In this document: positions 50,467 to 60,767 of the stretch, piece after piece
How positions within the stretch are numbered: position 1 is the first letter of the stretch
How the letters are laid out: each line of letters opens with the position of its first letter
Source of the DNA: Amycolatopsis balhimycina FH 1894
GTDB taxonomy: Bacteria > Actinomycetota > Actinomycetes > Mycobacteriales > Pseudonocardiaceae
DNA length: 64,000 nt
NCBI RefSeq assembly: GCF_000384295.1
Contig: NZ_KB913037.1
Span: forward strand, 10,656,228 to 10,720,227
Direction: 5' to 3'
Program-made: the position numbers and the translations under genes
Notes under the pieces: model-generated
Seen by the model: only the letters and a program-made list of their open reading frames with translations
Database searches by the model: none
What the model was told of the DNA's origin: nothing

Positions 50467-51503
50467 CCGCGACGAAGGAGGCGCCGGTGGCAAGCCAGAC
50501 GACTGTCCACTCCGGACGCTCGTGGACCGCGAACGTGTTCAAGGCCCGCGAATCCGGCATCCTGCTCGCCCTGATCGTCCTCGTCGCGTTCACCGCGACG
50601 CAGAACTCCCGGTTCCTGTCCGGGCAGAGCATCCGCGACATCCTGCTCGGCACGGCCATCCTGGCGGTGCTCGCCGTCGGGCAGGCGATCGTGATGATCA
50701 CCCGCAACATCGACCTCTCGGTCGGCTCGGTGCTCGGCCTGTCGGCGTTCGCCGTCGGCACGCTGATGAAGGACAGCCCGGGCCTGCCGGTGATCGTCGC
50801 GATCCTCGTCGGGCTTGGTGTCGGCGCGGTCTGCGGGCTGGTCAACGGCGCCCTGGTGCGCTTCGGACAGGTGCCCGCGCTGGTCGTCACCCTCGGCACG
50901 CTGTACGCCTACCGCGGTGTGAGCTACTTCTGGGCCGGCGGCCAGCAGATCAACGCCGACAAGCTGCCCGCGTCGTTCCTCGAGTTCGGCACCGCGTCGC
51001 TGCTCGGCGTCCCGTGGCTGGTGCTCATCGCGCTGCTGGTGCTGGTGCTCGCCGGGATCGTGCTGCGGAGCTACCCGGCCGGGCGCGAGCTGTACGCGAT
51101 GGGGTCGAGCCCGCAGGCCGCGCAGCTGGCCGGCATCCGGGTCGGCCGCAACACCAGTGCCGCGTTCCTGGTCAGCGGCGCGCTCGCCGGGCTGGCCGGG
51201 GTGCTGTTCGCCGCCCGGTTCGGCACCGTGGACGCGGCGGCCGGCACCGGCTACGAGCTCAACGTCGTCGCCGCGGCCGTCGTCGGCGGGGTGGCGGTGT
51301 TCGGCGGCAGCGGCTCGGTCTGGGGCGCCGGCCTCGGCGCGCTGCTGCTGACGGTCATCGGCAGCGCCCTGGCCGTGCTCGACATCAACCAGTTCTGGCA
51401 GCAGGCGATCGTCGGCGCGCTGATCCTGCTGGCGATCGGCGCCGACCGGCTGGTCGCCGTCCGGGTCGCCAAGGCACTCAAGAAGAGGGATTCCCATGTC
51501 TGA
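50463..51503 (+). CDS. Rhamnose ABC transporter permease 1
   Basis: This 346-residue CUT2 permease has eight to ten hydrophobic segments. The family block is AIVMITRNIDLSVGSVLGL, and the C-terminal glycine-rich region is AVVGGVAVFGGSGSVWGAG. It pairs with the next permease to form the importer channel. The ATG overlaps the ATPase stop, and its own end overlaps the next start by 8 nt, so the subunits are translationally coupled. Confidence 0.9.
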   Translation: MTATKEAPVASQTTVHSGRSWTANVFKARESGILLALIVLVAFTATQNSRFLSGQSIRDILLGTAILAVLAVGQAIVMITRNIDLSVGSVLGLSAFAVGTLMKDSPGLPVIVAILVGLGVGAVCGLVNGALVRFGQVPALVVTLGTLYAYRGVSYFWAGGQQINADKLPASFLEFGTASLLGVPWLVLIALLVLVLAGIVLRSYPAGRELYAMGSSPQAAQLAGIRVGRNTSAAFLVSGALAGLAGVLFAARFGTVDAAAGTGYELNVVAAAVVGGVAVFGGSGSVWGAGLGALLLTVIGSALAVLDINQFWQQAIVGALILLAIGADRLVAVRVAKALKKRDSHV

Positions 51504-52491
51504 CCAGGGAAACCGGCTCGGCAGGCTGCTCAGCTGGGACGCCGCCGTCGTGCTCGTGACGGTCGTCGTGCTCATCGTCGCCTCCGGGGCCGTCGAGAAC
51601 TTCGGCACCAGCCGCAACTTCACCTTCCTGCTGCTCGACCTGCTGCCGATCGCGCTGGTCGCGCTGCCGATGACGTTCGTCATCGTCACCGGCGAGATCG
51701 ACCTGTCGGTGGCGAGCACGCTCGGCCTGACGTCGGCGGTGATGGGCTCGCTGTGGGACGCGGGCCTGACGATCGAGATGATCATCCCGCTCTGCATCGT
51801 GCTCGGCGGGGTCCTCGGCGCGCTGAACGGCTTCTTCGTCACCGTGCTGAAGCTGCCGTCGCTCGCCGTCACGATCGGCACCCTGGCCCTCTACCGCGGG
51901 CTCGCGTTCGTCGTGCTGGGCGATGGCGCGGTCGCCGACTTCCCGCGGGCCTACACGAGCTGGGTCACCGGCACGATGGGCGACGGCCCGATCCCGAACG
52001 TCCTCATCCCGTTGATCGTCGTGGCCCTGATCTTCGGCATCGTGCTCCACGCGACACCGATCGGCCGTGGCGTGTTCGCCGCGGGTGCGGGAGAGCAGGC
52101 GGCCCGGTTCGCCGGCATCCGCACCGGACGGCTCAAGTTCTGGCTGTACGTCGTGAGCGGCGCGGTCGCGGGTCTCGCGGGGGTGCTGTGGACGCTGCGG
52201 TACTCCAGCGCCCGCGCGGACAACGGGTTCGGCATCGAACTGGCTGTCGTGGCCGCCGTGCTGCTCGGCGGCGTGTCCATCTTCGGCGGCAAGGGCACGC
52301 TCCCCGGCGTGCTCGCCGGGGTGGTCCTGCTGGCCTCGCTGCAGAACGCGCTGCGCCTGCAGGACGTGTCGAACGAGGCGCTCAACATCGTGACCGGCGT
52401 GCTTCTCATCGTGTCGGTCCTGCTCCCCAACATCGTGACTTCGGCCCGCACGGCAGTGCGTCGCCGTCGGCAAGCCGTACTGCGCCATTAG
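51496..52491 (+). CDS. Rhamnose ABC transporter permease 2
   Basis: This 331-residue CUT2 permease is homologous to the preceding protein. Its equivalents of the two family blocks are MTFVIVTGEIDLSVASTLGL and VLLGGVSIFGGKGTLPGV. Eight or more membrane spans are visible. Its TAG stop begins the 94-nt inverted-repeat region that separates it from the binding-protein gene. Confidence 0.9.
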   Translation: MSDQGNRLGRLLSWDAAVVLVTVVVLIVASGAVENFGTSRNFTFLLLDLLPIALVALPMTFVIVTGEIDLSVASTLGLTSAVMGSLWDAGLTIEMIIPLCIVLGGVLGALNGFFVTVLKLPSLAVTIGTLALYRGLAFVVLGDGAVADFPRAYTSWVTGTMGDGPIPNVLIPLIVVALIFGIVLHATPIGRGVFAAGAGEQAARFAGIRTGRLKFWLYVVSGAVAGLAGVLWTLRYSSARADNGFGIELAVVAAVLLGGVSIFGGKGTLPGVLAGVVLLASLQNALRLQDVSNEALNIVTGVLLIVSVLLPNIVTSARTAVRRRRQAVLRH

Positions 52492-52583
52492 TTACCAATC
52501 CGACGGCAGTTACGGCGGAAACCGTTGCGTCGTGCGGATTGGCTGCGGACCGTGTCCGCCTACTTTCGGTCAGATTGGTAACT
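52490..52583 (+). other. Long-range 11-bp inverted repeat before the binding-protein gene
   Basis: AGTTACCAATC (52490-52500) and its exact complement GATTGGTAACT (52573-52583) bracket a 72-nt GC-rich insert. The first arm overlaps the permease stop codon and the second ends 17 nt before the ATG of the binding protein. In mRNA this would fold into a stem that could protect the 3' part or set the ratio of binding protein to permeases. An internal promoter with paired operators is the other reading. Confidence 0.5.
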
Positions 52584-52600
52584 CCGGAAAGGTGACGAAG

Positions 52601-53662
52601 ATGTCCCGACGGTTCCTCATCGGCGCAGTGTCGGCCGGGCTGGTGCTGGTCCTGGCCGCGTGCAGCGGTACGACCAAGAACGACAGCGCCGGCTCCGGCG
52701 CCCAGCAGTCCACCGGCGCGGCGAACCCGAACGCCGCGGCGAAGGAGGGCGTCAAGATGGCGTTCCTGCCCAAGCAGCTCAACAACCCCTACAGCGACAT
52801 CGAGGTCAGCGGCGGCAAGGCGGCCCTCGGCGAGCTGAAGGGCGAGTACAAGCTCGTCGGGCCGAACGACGCGAGCGCGTCGTCGCAGGTCAGCTACATC
52901 AACACGCTGATCCAGCAGCAGCAGGACGTCATCGGCATCGCCGCGAACGACCCGAACGCCGTGTGCCCGTCGCTCAACCAGGCCCGCAGCGCCGGCATCA
53001 AGGTCGTCGCGTTCGACTCCGACGCCGCGAAGGACTGCCGCGACGTTTTCATCAACCAGGCCACCACCCAGGGCATCGGCGAGGCGCTGGCCAAGCAGGC
53101 GAAGGACCTCTCGGGAGGCTCGGGCGAGGTCGCGGTGCTGTCGGCGACGCCGAACGCCACCAACCAGAACGCCTGGATCGACGTCTTCAAGAAGGAACTG
53201 GCCAAGCCGGAGTACGCGAGCCTCAAGCTGGACAAGGTCGCCTACGGCAACGACGACGACCAGAAGTCGTTCCAGGAGGCCCAGGGCCTCCTGCAGTCGT
53301 TCCCGAACCTCAAGGTGATCGTCGCGCCGACCACGGTCGGCATCGCGGCCGCCGCGCGGTACGTCAGCTCGTCGAGCTACAAGGGCAAGGTCGCGGTGAC
53401 CGGTCTCGGCACGCCGAACCAGATGCGCGCCTTCGTCAAGGACGGCACCGTGAAGCAGTTCGCGCTGTGGAACCCGGCCGACATCGGCTACCTCGCCGCT
53501 TACGCCGGTGTCGCGCTGAAGTCCGGCCAGATCACCGGCAAGGAAGGCGAGAAGTTCAAGGCGGGCAAGCTCGGTGACTACACGATCGGCGCGAGCGGCG
53601 AGATCGTGCTCGGCCCGCCGACGACGTTCGACACGAACAACATCGACAAGTTCAACTTCTGA
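52601..53662 (+). CDS. rhaS: Rhamnose ABC transporter substrate-binding lipoprotein
   Basis: This 353-residue protein is a CUT2 (RbsB/RhaS-type) sugar-binding lipoprotein. The signal peptide ends in the lipobox LAAC (Cys near residue 22). The binding fold begins GVKMAFLPKQLNNPYSDIE and includes NTLIQQQQDVIGIAAND and PNLKVIVAPTTVGIAAAARY. It should bind L-rhamnose outside the membrane. The ATG at 52601 has GGAAAGG about 9 nt upstream; an upstream in-frame ATG would place the signal peptide internally. Confidence 0.92.
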   Translation: MSRRFLIGAVSAGLVLVLAACSGTTKNDSAGSGAQQSTGAANPNAAAKEGVKMAFLPKQLNNPYSDIEVSGGKAALGELKGEYKLVGPNDASASSQVSYINTLIQQQQDVIGIAANDPNAVCPSLNQARSAGIKVVAFDSDAAKDCRDVFINQATTQGIGEALAKQAKDLSGGSGEVAVLSATPNATNQNAWIDVFKKELAKPEYASLKLDKVAYGNDDDQKSFQEAQGLLQSFPNLKVIVAPTTVGIAAAARYVSSSSYKGKVAVTGLGTPNQMRAFVKDGTVKQFALWNPADIGYLAAYAGVALKSGQITGKEGEKFKAGKLGDYTIGASGEIVLGPPTTFDTNNIDKFNF

Positions 53663-53717
53663 GATTCCCGGCCGGGTCGCGACGGGCGGCCCGGCCGGGT
53701 TCCACCAAGGACGGACC

Positions 53718-54062
53718 GTGCCCCGATACTGCTTCTGCCTGCAGGTCAGACCCGACCGGAAGGCCGAGTACGCCGAGCGCCACCGCGCCGTCTGGCCGGA
53801 GATGCGCCACGCCCTGCACGACACCGGCTGGCGCAACTACTCGCTCTTCCTGCGCGAAGACGGGCTCCTGATCGGTTACACCGAGGCGGACGACCTCGCC
53901 GCCGCGCGGGCCGCGATGGCGAAGACCGAAGTCAACGCCCGCTGGCAGGCGGAGATGGCGGAGTTCTTCACCGGCCTCGACGGCGGCCCGCCCGATGAGG
54001 GTTTCCAGCTCCTCGAAGAGGTCTTCCACCTCGAACCCTCCACCGTCGCGGAAGGACAGTGA
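53718..54062 (+). CDS. rhaM: L-rhamnose mutarotase
   Basis: This 114-residue protein interconverts the alpha and beta anomers of L-rhamnose. The family pattern is clear: RYCFCLQVRPDRKAEYAERH, then VWPEMRHALHDTGWRNYSLF and a late LLEEVFHLE. The GTG at 53718 has AAGGA 7 nt upstream. The next gene starts at a GTG overlapping its stop (GTGA). It feeds the correct anomer to the isomerase. Confidence 0.93.
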   Translation: MPRYCFCLQVRPDRKAEYAERHRAVWPEMRHALHDTGWRNYSLFLREDGLLIGYTEADDLAAARAAMAKTEVNARWQAEMAEFFTGLDGGPPDEGFQLLEEVFHLEPSTVAEGQ

Positions 54063-55222
54063 TCGCCGTGGATGTGTCAAAGGCCTTGCGGGCGCAGCGC
54101 ATCGAGACGCCGTCGTGGGCGTACGCGAACTCGGGCACCCGGTTCAAGGTGTTCCCGCAACCGGGCGTGCCGCGCACGCCCGAGGAGAAGATCGCCGACG
54201 CCGCGGTGGTGCACAAGCTCACCGGGGTCGCGCCGAGCGTGGCGCTGCACATCCCCTGGGACAAGGTCGACGACTACGGCGCCCTGACCGCGTACGCGCG
54301 GGACCTGGGTGTCGAGATCGGGGCGATCAACACCAACGTGTTCCAGGACGAGGACTACAAGCTCGGTTCGGTGACGAACCCGGACGCCGGGATCCGCCGC
54401 AAGGCGACCGACCACCTCCTCGAAGCCATCGACATCATGGACGCGACCGGCTCGCGTGACCTGAAGCTGTGGTTCTCCGACGGGATCAACTACCCGGGCC
54501 AGGACGACATCCGGGACCGGCAGGACCGGCTGGCGGCGGCCCTTCGCGAAGCGTATGACCGGCTGGGGCCGGACCAGCGGATGCTGCTGGAGTACAAGCT
54601 CTTCGAGCCGGCCTTCTACGCCACCGACGTCCCGGACTGGGGGACGTCCTACGCCCACTGCATCGAGCTGGGGGAGCGGGCGACGGTGTGCATCGACACC
54701 GGTCACCACGCCCCGGGGACGAACATCGAGTTCATCGTGGCGTTCCTGCTGCGGGCGGGGAAGCTGGGCGCGTTCGACTTCAACTCCCGCTTCTACGCCG
54801 ACGACGATCTGATGGTCGGGGCGGCGGATCCGTTCCAGCTGTTCCGGATCATGTACGAGATCGTCCGCGGTGACGCGTTGGATCCGTCGTACGGGATCGC
54901 GTTCATGCTCGATCAGTGCCACAACATCGAGGCGAAGATCCCGGCGATCATCCGGTCGGTGATGAACGTCCAGGAAGCGACCGCGAAGGCACTGCTCGTC
55001 GATCGCGACGCGTTGCGCGCGGTCCAGCAGTCGGGTGACGTGCTCGCCGCGAACGCCGTGCTGATGGATGCCTACAACACCGACGTCCGGCCGCTGCTGG
55101 CCGAGCTGCGCACGGAAGCCGGGCTCGACCCGGACCCGATCGCGACGTATCACCGCAGTGGGTATCAGGAAAAGATCGTGGCCGAGCGCGCCGGCGGCAC
55201 GCAGGCCGGATGGGGAGCATGA
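54059..55222 (+). CDS. rhaI: L-rhamnose isomerase
   Basis: This 387-residue TIM-barrel enzyme converts L-rhamnose to L-rhamnulose with divalent metal. It is the RhaI type (as in Pseudomonas stutzeri), not the longer E. coli RhaA type. Metal-binding and active-site blocks are LLEYKLFEPAFYATDVPDWG, VCIDTGHHAPGTN and FDFNSRFYADDDLMVGA, then FMLDQCHNIEAK. The GTG at 54059 overlaps the mutarotase stop; the in-frame GTG at 54068 is also possible because AAGGA is only 2 nt before the first. Confidence 0.93.
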   Translation: MIAVDVSKALRAQRIETPSWAYANSGTRFKVFPQPGVPRTPEEKIADAAVVHKLTGVAPSVALHIPWDKVDDYGALTAYARDLGVEIGAINTNVFQDEDYKLGSVTNPDAGIRRKATDHLLEAIDIMDATGSRDLKLWFSDGINYPGQDDIRDRQDRLAAALREAYDRLGPDQRMLLEYKLFEPAFYATDVPDWGTSYAHCIELGERATVCIDTGHHAPGTNIEFIVAFLLRAGKLGAFDFNSRFYADDDLMVGAADPFQLFRIMYEIVRGDALDPSYGIAFMLDQCHNIEAKIPAIIRSVMNVQEATAKALLVDRDALRAVQQSGDVLAANAVLMDAYNTDVRPLLAELRTEAGLDPDPIATYHRSGYQEKIVAERAGGTQAGWGA

Positions 55223-55224
55223 GG

Positions 55225-57243
55225 ATGACCGTGCCGGAGCAGCTCATCGCGCGCAGCAACGCGCTCGGGGCCGACCCGCGCAACACCAACTACGCCGGCG
55301 GCAACACCTCCGCCAAGGGCGACGTCACCGACCCGGTGACGGGCGCGCCGACGGAGGTGCTGTGGGTCAAGGGCTCCGGCGGCGACCTCGGGACGCTCAA
55401 GGAGTCCGGGCTGGCGGTGCTGCGGCTGGACCGGTTGCGCGCCCTGGTCGACGTCTATCCGGGTGTCGAGCGCGAAGACGAAATGGTCGCGGCGTTCGAC
55501 TACTGCCTGCACGGGCGCGGCGGCGCGGCGCCGTCGATCGACACGGCGATGCACGGTCTCGTGGAGGCCCCGCACGTCGACCACCTGCACCCCGACTCGG
55601 GCATCGCGCTGGCGACGGCGGCCGACGGCCCGGCACTGACCAAGGAGTGCTTCGGCGACCGGGTCGCGTGGGTGGACTGGCGGCGGCCCGGGTTCCAGCT
55701 CGGCCTGGACATCGCCGCGGTGAAGGCGGCGAACCCGCAGGCGATCGGCGTGATCCTCGGCGGGCACGGCATCACCGCCTGGGGTGCCACCTCGGAGGAG
55801 TGCGAGCGGAATTCCCTGGAGATCATCCGCACGGCGGAGAAGTTCCTTGCCGATCGCGGCAAGGCTGAGCCTTTTGGCCCGGCGGTCCCCGGCTTCGAAG
55901 TCCTCCCGACGGAGGAACGGCACGCCCGTGCGGCGGCCTTGGCGCCGGTGGTCCGCGGGCTGGCTTCGACCGACCAGCGGGTGGTGGGGCATTACACCGA
56001 CAGCGAGGTCGTGCTCGAATTCCTCTCCCGGGAGAAGCTCGCGCCCTTGGCGGCGCTCGGCACGTCTTGCCCGGATCACTTCCTGCGCACCAAGGTCCGC
56101 CCCCTGGTCGTGGACCTCCCGGCCTCCGCGCCCCTGGAAGATGTCGTCGCGCGGCTGAAGGAACTGCACGGGGAGTACCGCGACGCGTACCGCGCCTACT
56201 ACGAGCGCTACGCAACGCCCGACTCTCCGGCCATGCGGGGCGCCGACCCGGCGATCGTGCTGGTGCCCGGGGTCGGGATGTTCTCCTTCGGCAAGGACAA
56301 GCAGACCGCGCGGGTGGCGGGCGAGTTCTACGTCAACGCGATCAACGTGATGCGCGGCGCCGAGGCCGTCTCGACGTATGCGCCGATCCCGGAGAGCGAG
56401 AAGTTCCGGATCGAGTACTGGGCGCTGGAAGAGGCCAAGCTGAAGCGGATGCCGAAGCCCAAGCCCCTAGCGGGGCGGATCGCCCTGGTCACCGGGGCAG
56501 GCTCAGGGATCGGCAAGGCCATCGCCCAGCGGCTCGCGGCCGAGGGGGCGTGCGTGACGATCGCCGACCTCAACGGGGACGCGGCTTCGGAGGTCGCGGC
56601 GGAGATCGGCGGCACGGCCGTCACCGCCGACGTCACCGACGCGGCGGCGGTGCAGGCCGCGATCGACGCCACCGTGCTCGCCTTCGGCGGCATCGACCTG
56701 GTGGTCAACAACGCCGGGCTGTCCATCTCGAAGCCGCTGCTGGAGACCACCGAACGCGACTGGGACCTGCAGCACGACGTCATGGCGAAGGGTTCGTTCC
56801 TGGTCGCGCGCGCGGCCGCCAAGGCGATGATCGACCAGGGCATCGGTGGCGACATCGTCTACATCTCGTCGAAGAACTCGGTCTTCGCGGGCCCGAACAA
56901 CGTCGCCTACGGCGCGGCGAAGGCCGACCAAGCGCACCAGGTGAGGTTGCTGGCGGCCGAACTGGGCGGGCACGGGATCCGGGTCAACGGCGTCAACCCC
57001 GACGGCGTCGTCCAGGGCTCCGGCATCTTCGCCGGCGGCTGGGGCGCCCAGCGCGCAGCGGTCTACGGCGTGGAGGAGGCGAAGCTCGGCGAGTTCTACG
57101 CCCAGCGCACCATCCTCAAGCGCGAAGTGCTGCCCGAGCACGTGGCCGCCGCGGTGTTCGCGCTGACCGGCGGCGAGCTCACCCACACCACCGGCCTGCA
57201 CGTGCCGGTGGACGCCGGGGTGGCCGCCGCGTTCCTGCGTTAG
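55225..57243 (+). CDS. rhaEW: Bifunctional rhamnulose-1-phosphate aldolase/short-chain dehydrogenase
   Basis: This protein of about 672 residues fuses two enzymes. The N-terminal class II aldolase domain (about 1-400) splits L-rhamnulose-1-phosphate into dihydroxyacetone phosphate and L-lactaldehyde. It contains NTNYAGGNTSAKGD, HLHPDSGIALATA and ILGGHGITAWG with the zinc-binding histidines. The C-terminal SDR domain (about 415-672) has the NAD motif ALVTGAGSGIGKAIA, NNAG, and catalytic SSKNS with YGAAK, and probably oxidises lactaldehyde to lactate. This is the RhaEW arrangement known from Chloroflexus and some Bacillus. GGGGAG favours ATG 55225; ATG 55219 overlaps the upstream stop. Confidence 0.92.
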   Translation: MTVPEQLIARSNALGADPRNTNYAGGNTSAKGDVTDPVTGAPTEVLWVKGSGGDLGTLKESGLAVLRLDRLRALVDVYPGVEREDEMVAAFDYCLHGRGGAAPSIDTAMHGLVEAPHVDHLHPDSGIALATAADGPALTKECFGDRVAWVDWRRPGFQLGLDIAAVKAANPQAIGVILGGHGITAWGATSEECERNSLEIIRTAEKFLADRGKAEPFGPAVPGFEVLPTEERHARAAALAPVVRGLASTDQRVVGHYTDSEVVLEFLSREKLAPLAALGTSCPDHFLRTKVRPLVVDLPASAPLEDVVARLKELHGEYRDAYRAYYERYATPDSPAMRGADPAIVLVPGVGMFSFGKDKQTARVAGEFYVNAINVMRGAEAVSTYAPIPESEKFRIEYWALEEAKLKRMPKPKPLAGRIALVTGAGSGIGKAIAQRLAAEGACVTIADLNGDAASEVAAEIGGTAVTADVTDAAAVQAAIDATVLAFGGIDLVVNNAGLSISKPLLETTERDWDLQHDVMAKGSFLVARAAAKAMIDQGIGGDIVYISSKNSVFAGPNNVAYGAAKADQAHQVRLLAAELGGHGIRVNGVNPDGVVQGSGIFAGGWGAQRAAVYGVEEAKLGEFYAQRTILKREVLPEHVAAAVFALTGGELTHTTGLHVPVDAGVAAAFLR

Positions 57244-57251
57244 GAGAACCC

Positions 57252-58669
57252 ATGACGCTCGACCGCATCACCCCGCGCCGCACCCGCGTCGGCCTCGTTT
57301 CCGGCGGGCTCGGCGCGTACTGGCCGCAGTTCCCCTCGCTGCTGCCCCAGCTGGAGGCCTCGGCCCGGCGCGTCGCATCACGACTGTCCGAAATGGACTG
57401 CGAGGTCGTCGACGCCGGGTTCGTCTCGGACGCGGCCGAAGGCGCGGCCGCGGCCGAGAAGCTGCGGGTGGCCGGGTGCGACCTGATCATCGGCTTCCTG
57501 ACGACTTACCTGACGTCCAGCATGCTGGCCCCGGTCGCGCAGCGCTCGGGTGCGCCGGTGCTGCTGCTCAACCTGCAGCCGACCGAGGCGATGGACCACG
57601 AGGCCTTCGACACCGGCGCCTGGCTGGCCTACTGCGGCGCGTGCCCGCTGCCGGAGATGGCCAACAGTTTCCGCCGCCTCGGCGTCGAGTTCCGCTCGGT
57701 GTCCGGGTACCTGGAGGACGAGCGCGCGTGGACGCGGATTTCTCGCTGGATCAAGGCCGCGGGTGTCCGCGCGGCGCTGCGGCACGGCCGCCACGGCCTG
57801 CTCGGCCACCTCTACCCGGGCATGATGGACGTCTCGACCGACCCGACGCTGGTCTCGGCCCAGCTCGGCGGGCACGTCGAGATCCTGGAGATCGACGACC
57901 TGCGGGTCCGCGTCGAAAAGGTTTCCGACGACGAGACCGCCGCGCGGGTCGCCCTGGCCCGCGAAGTGTTCACTGTGGACGAGTCCGTTGTGGACGAAGA
58001 CTTCGCCTGGGGTGCCCGGGTTTCGGTGGCTCTGGATCGGCTCGTTTCGGATTTCGCTCTCGACTCGCTGGCGTACTACCACCGCGGTCTCGACGGCGAA
58101 ACCCACGAACGCGTCGGCGCCGGGTTCATCCTCGGCGCGTCCCTGCTCACCGCGCGCGGCATCCCGGCAGTCGGCGAGTACGAGCTGCGGACGTCCCTGG
58201 CCATGCTGGTCATGGACCGGCTCGGCGCGGGCGGCTCGTTCACCGAGCTGCAGGCCCTGAACTTCCGCGACACCGTGGTCGAAATGGGCCACGACGGCCC
58301 GGCGCACCTCGGGATCAGCGCCCGCAAGCCGCTGCTGCGCGGCCTCGGCGTCTACCACGGCAAGCGCGGCTGGGGCGTGTCGGTCGAGTTCGACGTCAAG
58401 CACGGCCCGGTGACGCTGTGCGGGCTCGGGCAGCGCCGCGACGGGACGTTCACGCTCATCGCGTCCGAAGGCACGGTCGTGCCCGGACCGCTGCTGCGGA
58501 TCGGCAACACGACGTCCCGGGTCGACTTCGGCTGCGACCCGGGGGAGTGGACCGACGCCTGGTCGGCCAGCGGCATCGCGCACCACTGGGCGCTGGGCAC
58601 CGGGCACCGCGTCGCCGAGCTGACGGCCGTGGCGGACCTGCTCGGCCTGGAGCTGACCGTGGTGAACCC

Positions 58670-58673
<4 letters not shown>
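57252..58673 (+). CDS. L-fucose/L-arabinose isomerase-like protein
   Basis: This 473-residue protein belongs to the L-fucose/L-arabinose isomerase fold. It begins RVGLVSGGLGAYWPQFPSL. The C-terminal metal-binding region contains GIPAVGEYELRTSLAMLV and TELQALNFRDTVVEMGHDGP, so the Glu and His ligands seem intact. TAGGAG lies 5 nt before the ATG at 57252, whose upstream stop is the aldolase TAG. A dedicated rhamnose isomerase is already encoded upstream, so this enzyme may isomerise a second deoxy-sugar or pentose, or have a different role. It is co-transcribed with the kinase (GTGA overlap). Confidence 0.82.
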
Positions 58674-60079
<1,406 letters not shown>

Positions 60080-60095
60080 CCACTCCTGCTTAAAG

Positions 60096-60146
60096 CCGTG
60101 AATGGCACATTGAGGGACTCTACGTCCCTCAATGTGCCATTCACGG
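60096..60146. terminator. 51-bp perfect palindrome, family B
   Basis: Perfect 23-nt arms (60096-60118 and 60124-60146, CCGTGAATGGCACATTGAGG and onward) flank the loop TCTAC. It separates the rhaB stop (60079) from the convergent response-regulator stop (60159). It matches 41301-41355 except for a stem base pair changed on both arms and a longer loop. Confidence 0.8.
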
Positions 60147-60158
60147 ACTTGGGCGGGG

Positions 60159-60767
60159 TCAGAGCCAGCCGCGTTCGTCGGCGATCCGGACGGCCTCGAC
60201 GCGGTTACGCCCGCCGGTTTTGGTGATCGCCGCGGAGACGTAGTTGCGGACCGTTCCTTCGGACAGGTAGAGCCGGGACGCGATTTCGGCGACCGTCGCC
60301 CCGGTCCGGGCCGTGATGAGCACGTCTCGTTCCCGGGCGGTCAACGGTGACTCGCCCGCCGCCAGGGTGGCGACCGCCAAGGCCGGGTCGACCACCCGCT
60401 CGCCGGCCCGCACCCGGCGGATCGCGTCGGCGAGCACGTCCGCGGGCGCGTCCTTCACCACGAACCCGGCGGCACCGGCCTCCATGGCGCGGCGGAGGTA
60501 GCCGGCGCGGCCGAACGTCGTGAGCATGATGACCCGGCAGTCCGGCACCTGCGCGGCGAGCACCGCGGCGGCCGCGAGCCCGTCGAGGCCCGGCATCTCG
60601 ATGTCCAGCAGCGCGACGTCGGGCCGGTGTTCGCGGGCGGCGTCGACGACCTCGTCGCCGCGGCCGACCGAGGCGACCACCGCGAAGTCGTCCTCGAGGG
60701 CGAGCAGCGCGCACAGCGCCTCCCGGACCAGGGCCTGGTCGTCGGCGAGCAGCAGCCGGATGGTCAT
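60159..60767 (-). CDS. NarL/FixJ-type response regulator (DesR-like)
   Basis: This 202-residue response regulator has a receiver domain (about 1-120, RLLLADDQALVREAL, phospho-acceptor Asp55 in VALLDIEMPGLDG, and VKDAPADVLADAI). A LuxR-type helix-turn-helix follows (about 138-195, LTARERDVLITARTGATVAE and LSEGTVRNYVSAAI). Its ATG overlaps the stop of the kinase gene, so the two proteins are made together. The target genes are unknown. Confidence 0.93.
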   Translation of the reverse strand: MTIRLLLADDQALVREALCALLALEDDFAVVASVGRGDEVVDAAREHRPDVALLDIEMPGLDGLAAAAVLAAQVPDCRVIMLTTFGRAGYLRRAMEAGAAGFVVKDAPADVLADAIRRVRAGERVVDPALAVATLAAGESPLTARERDVLITARTGATVAEIASRLYLSEGTVRNYVSAAITKTGGRNRVEAVRIADERGWL

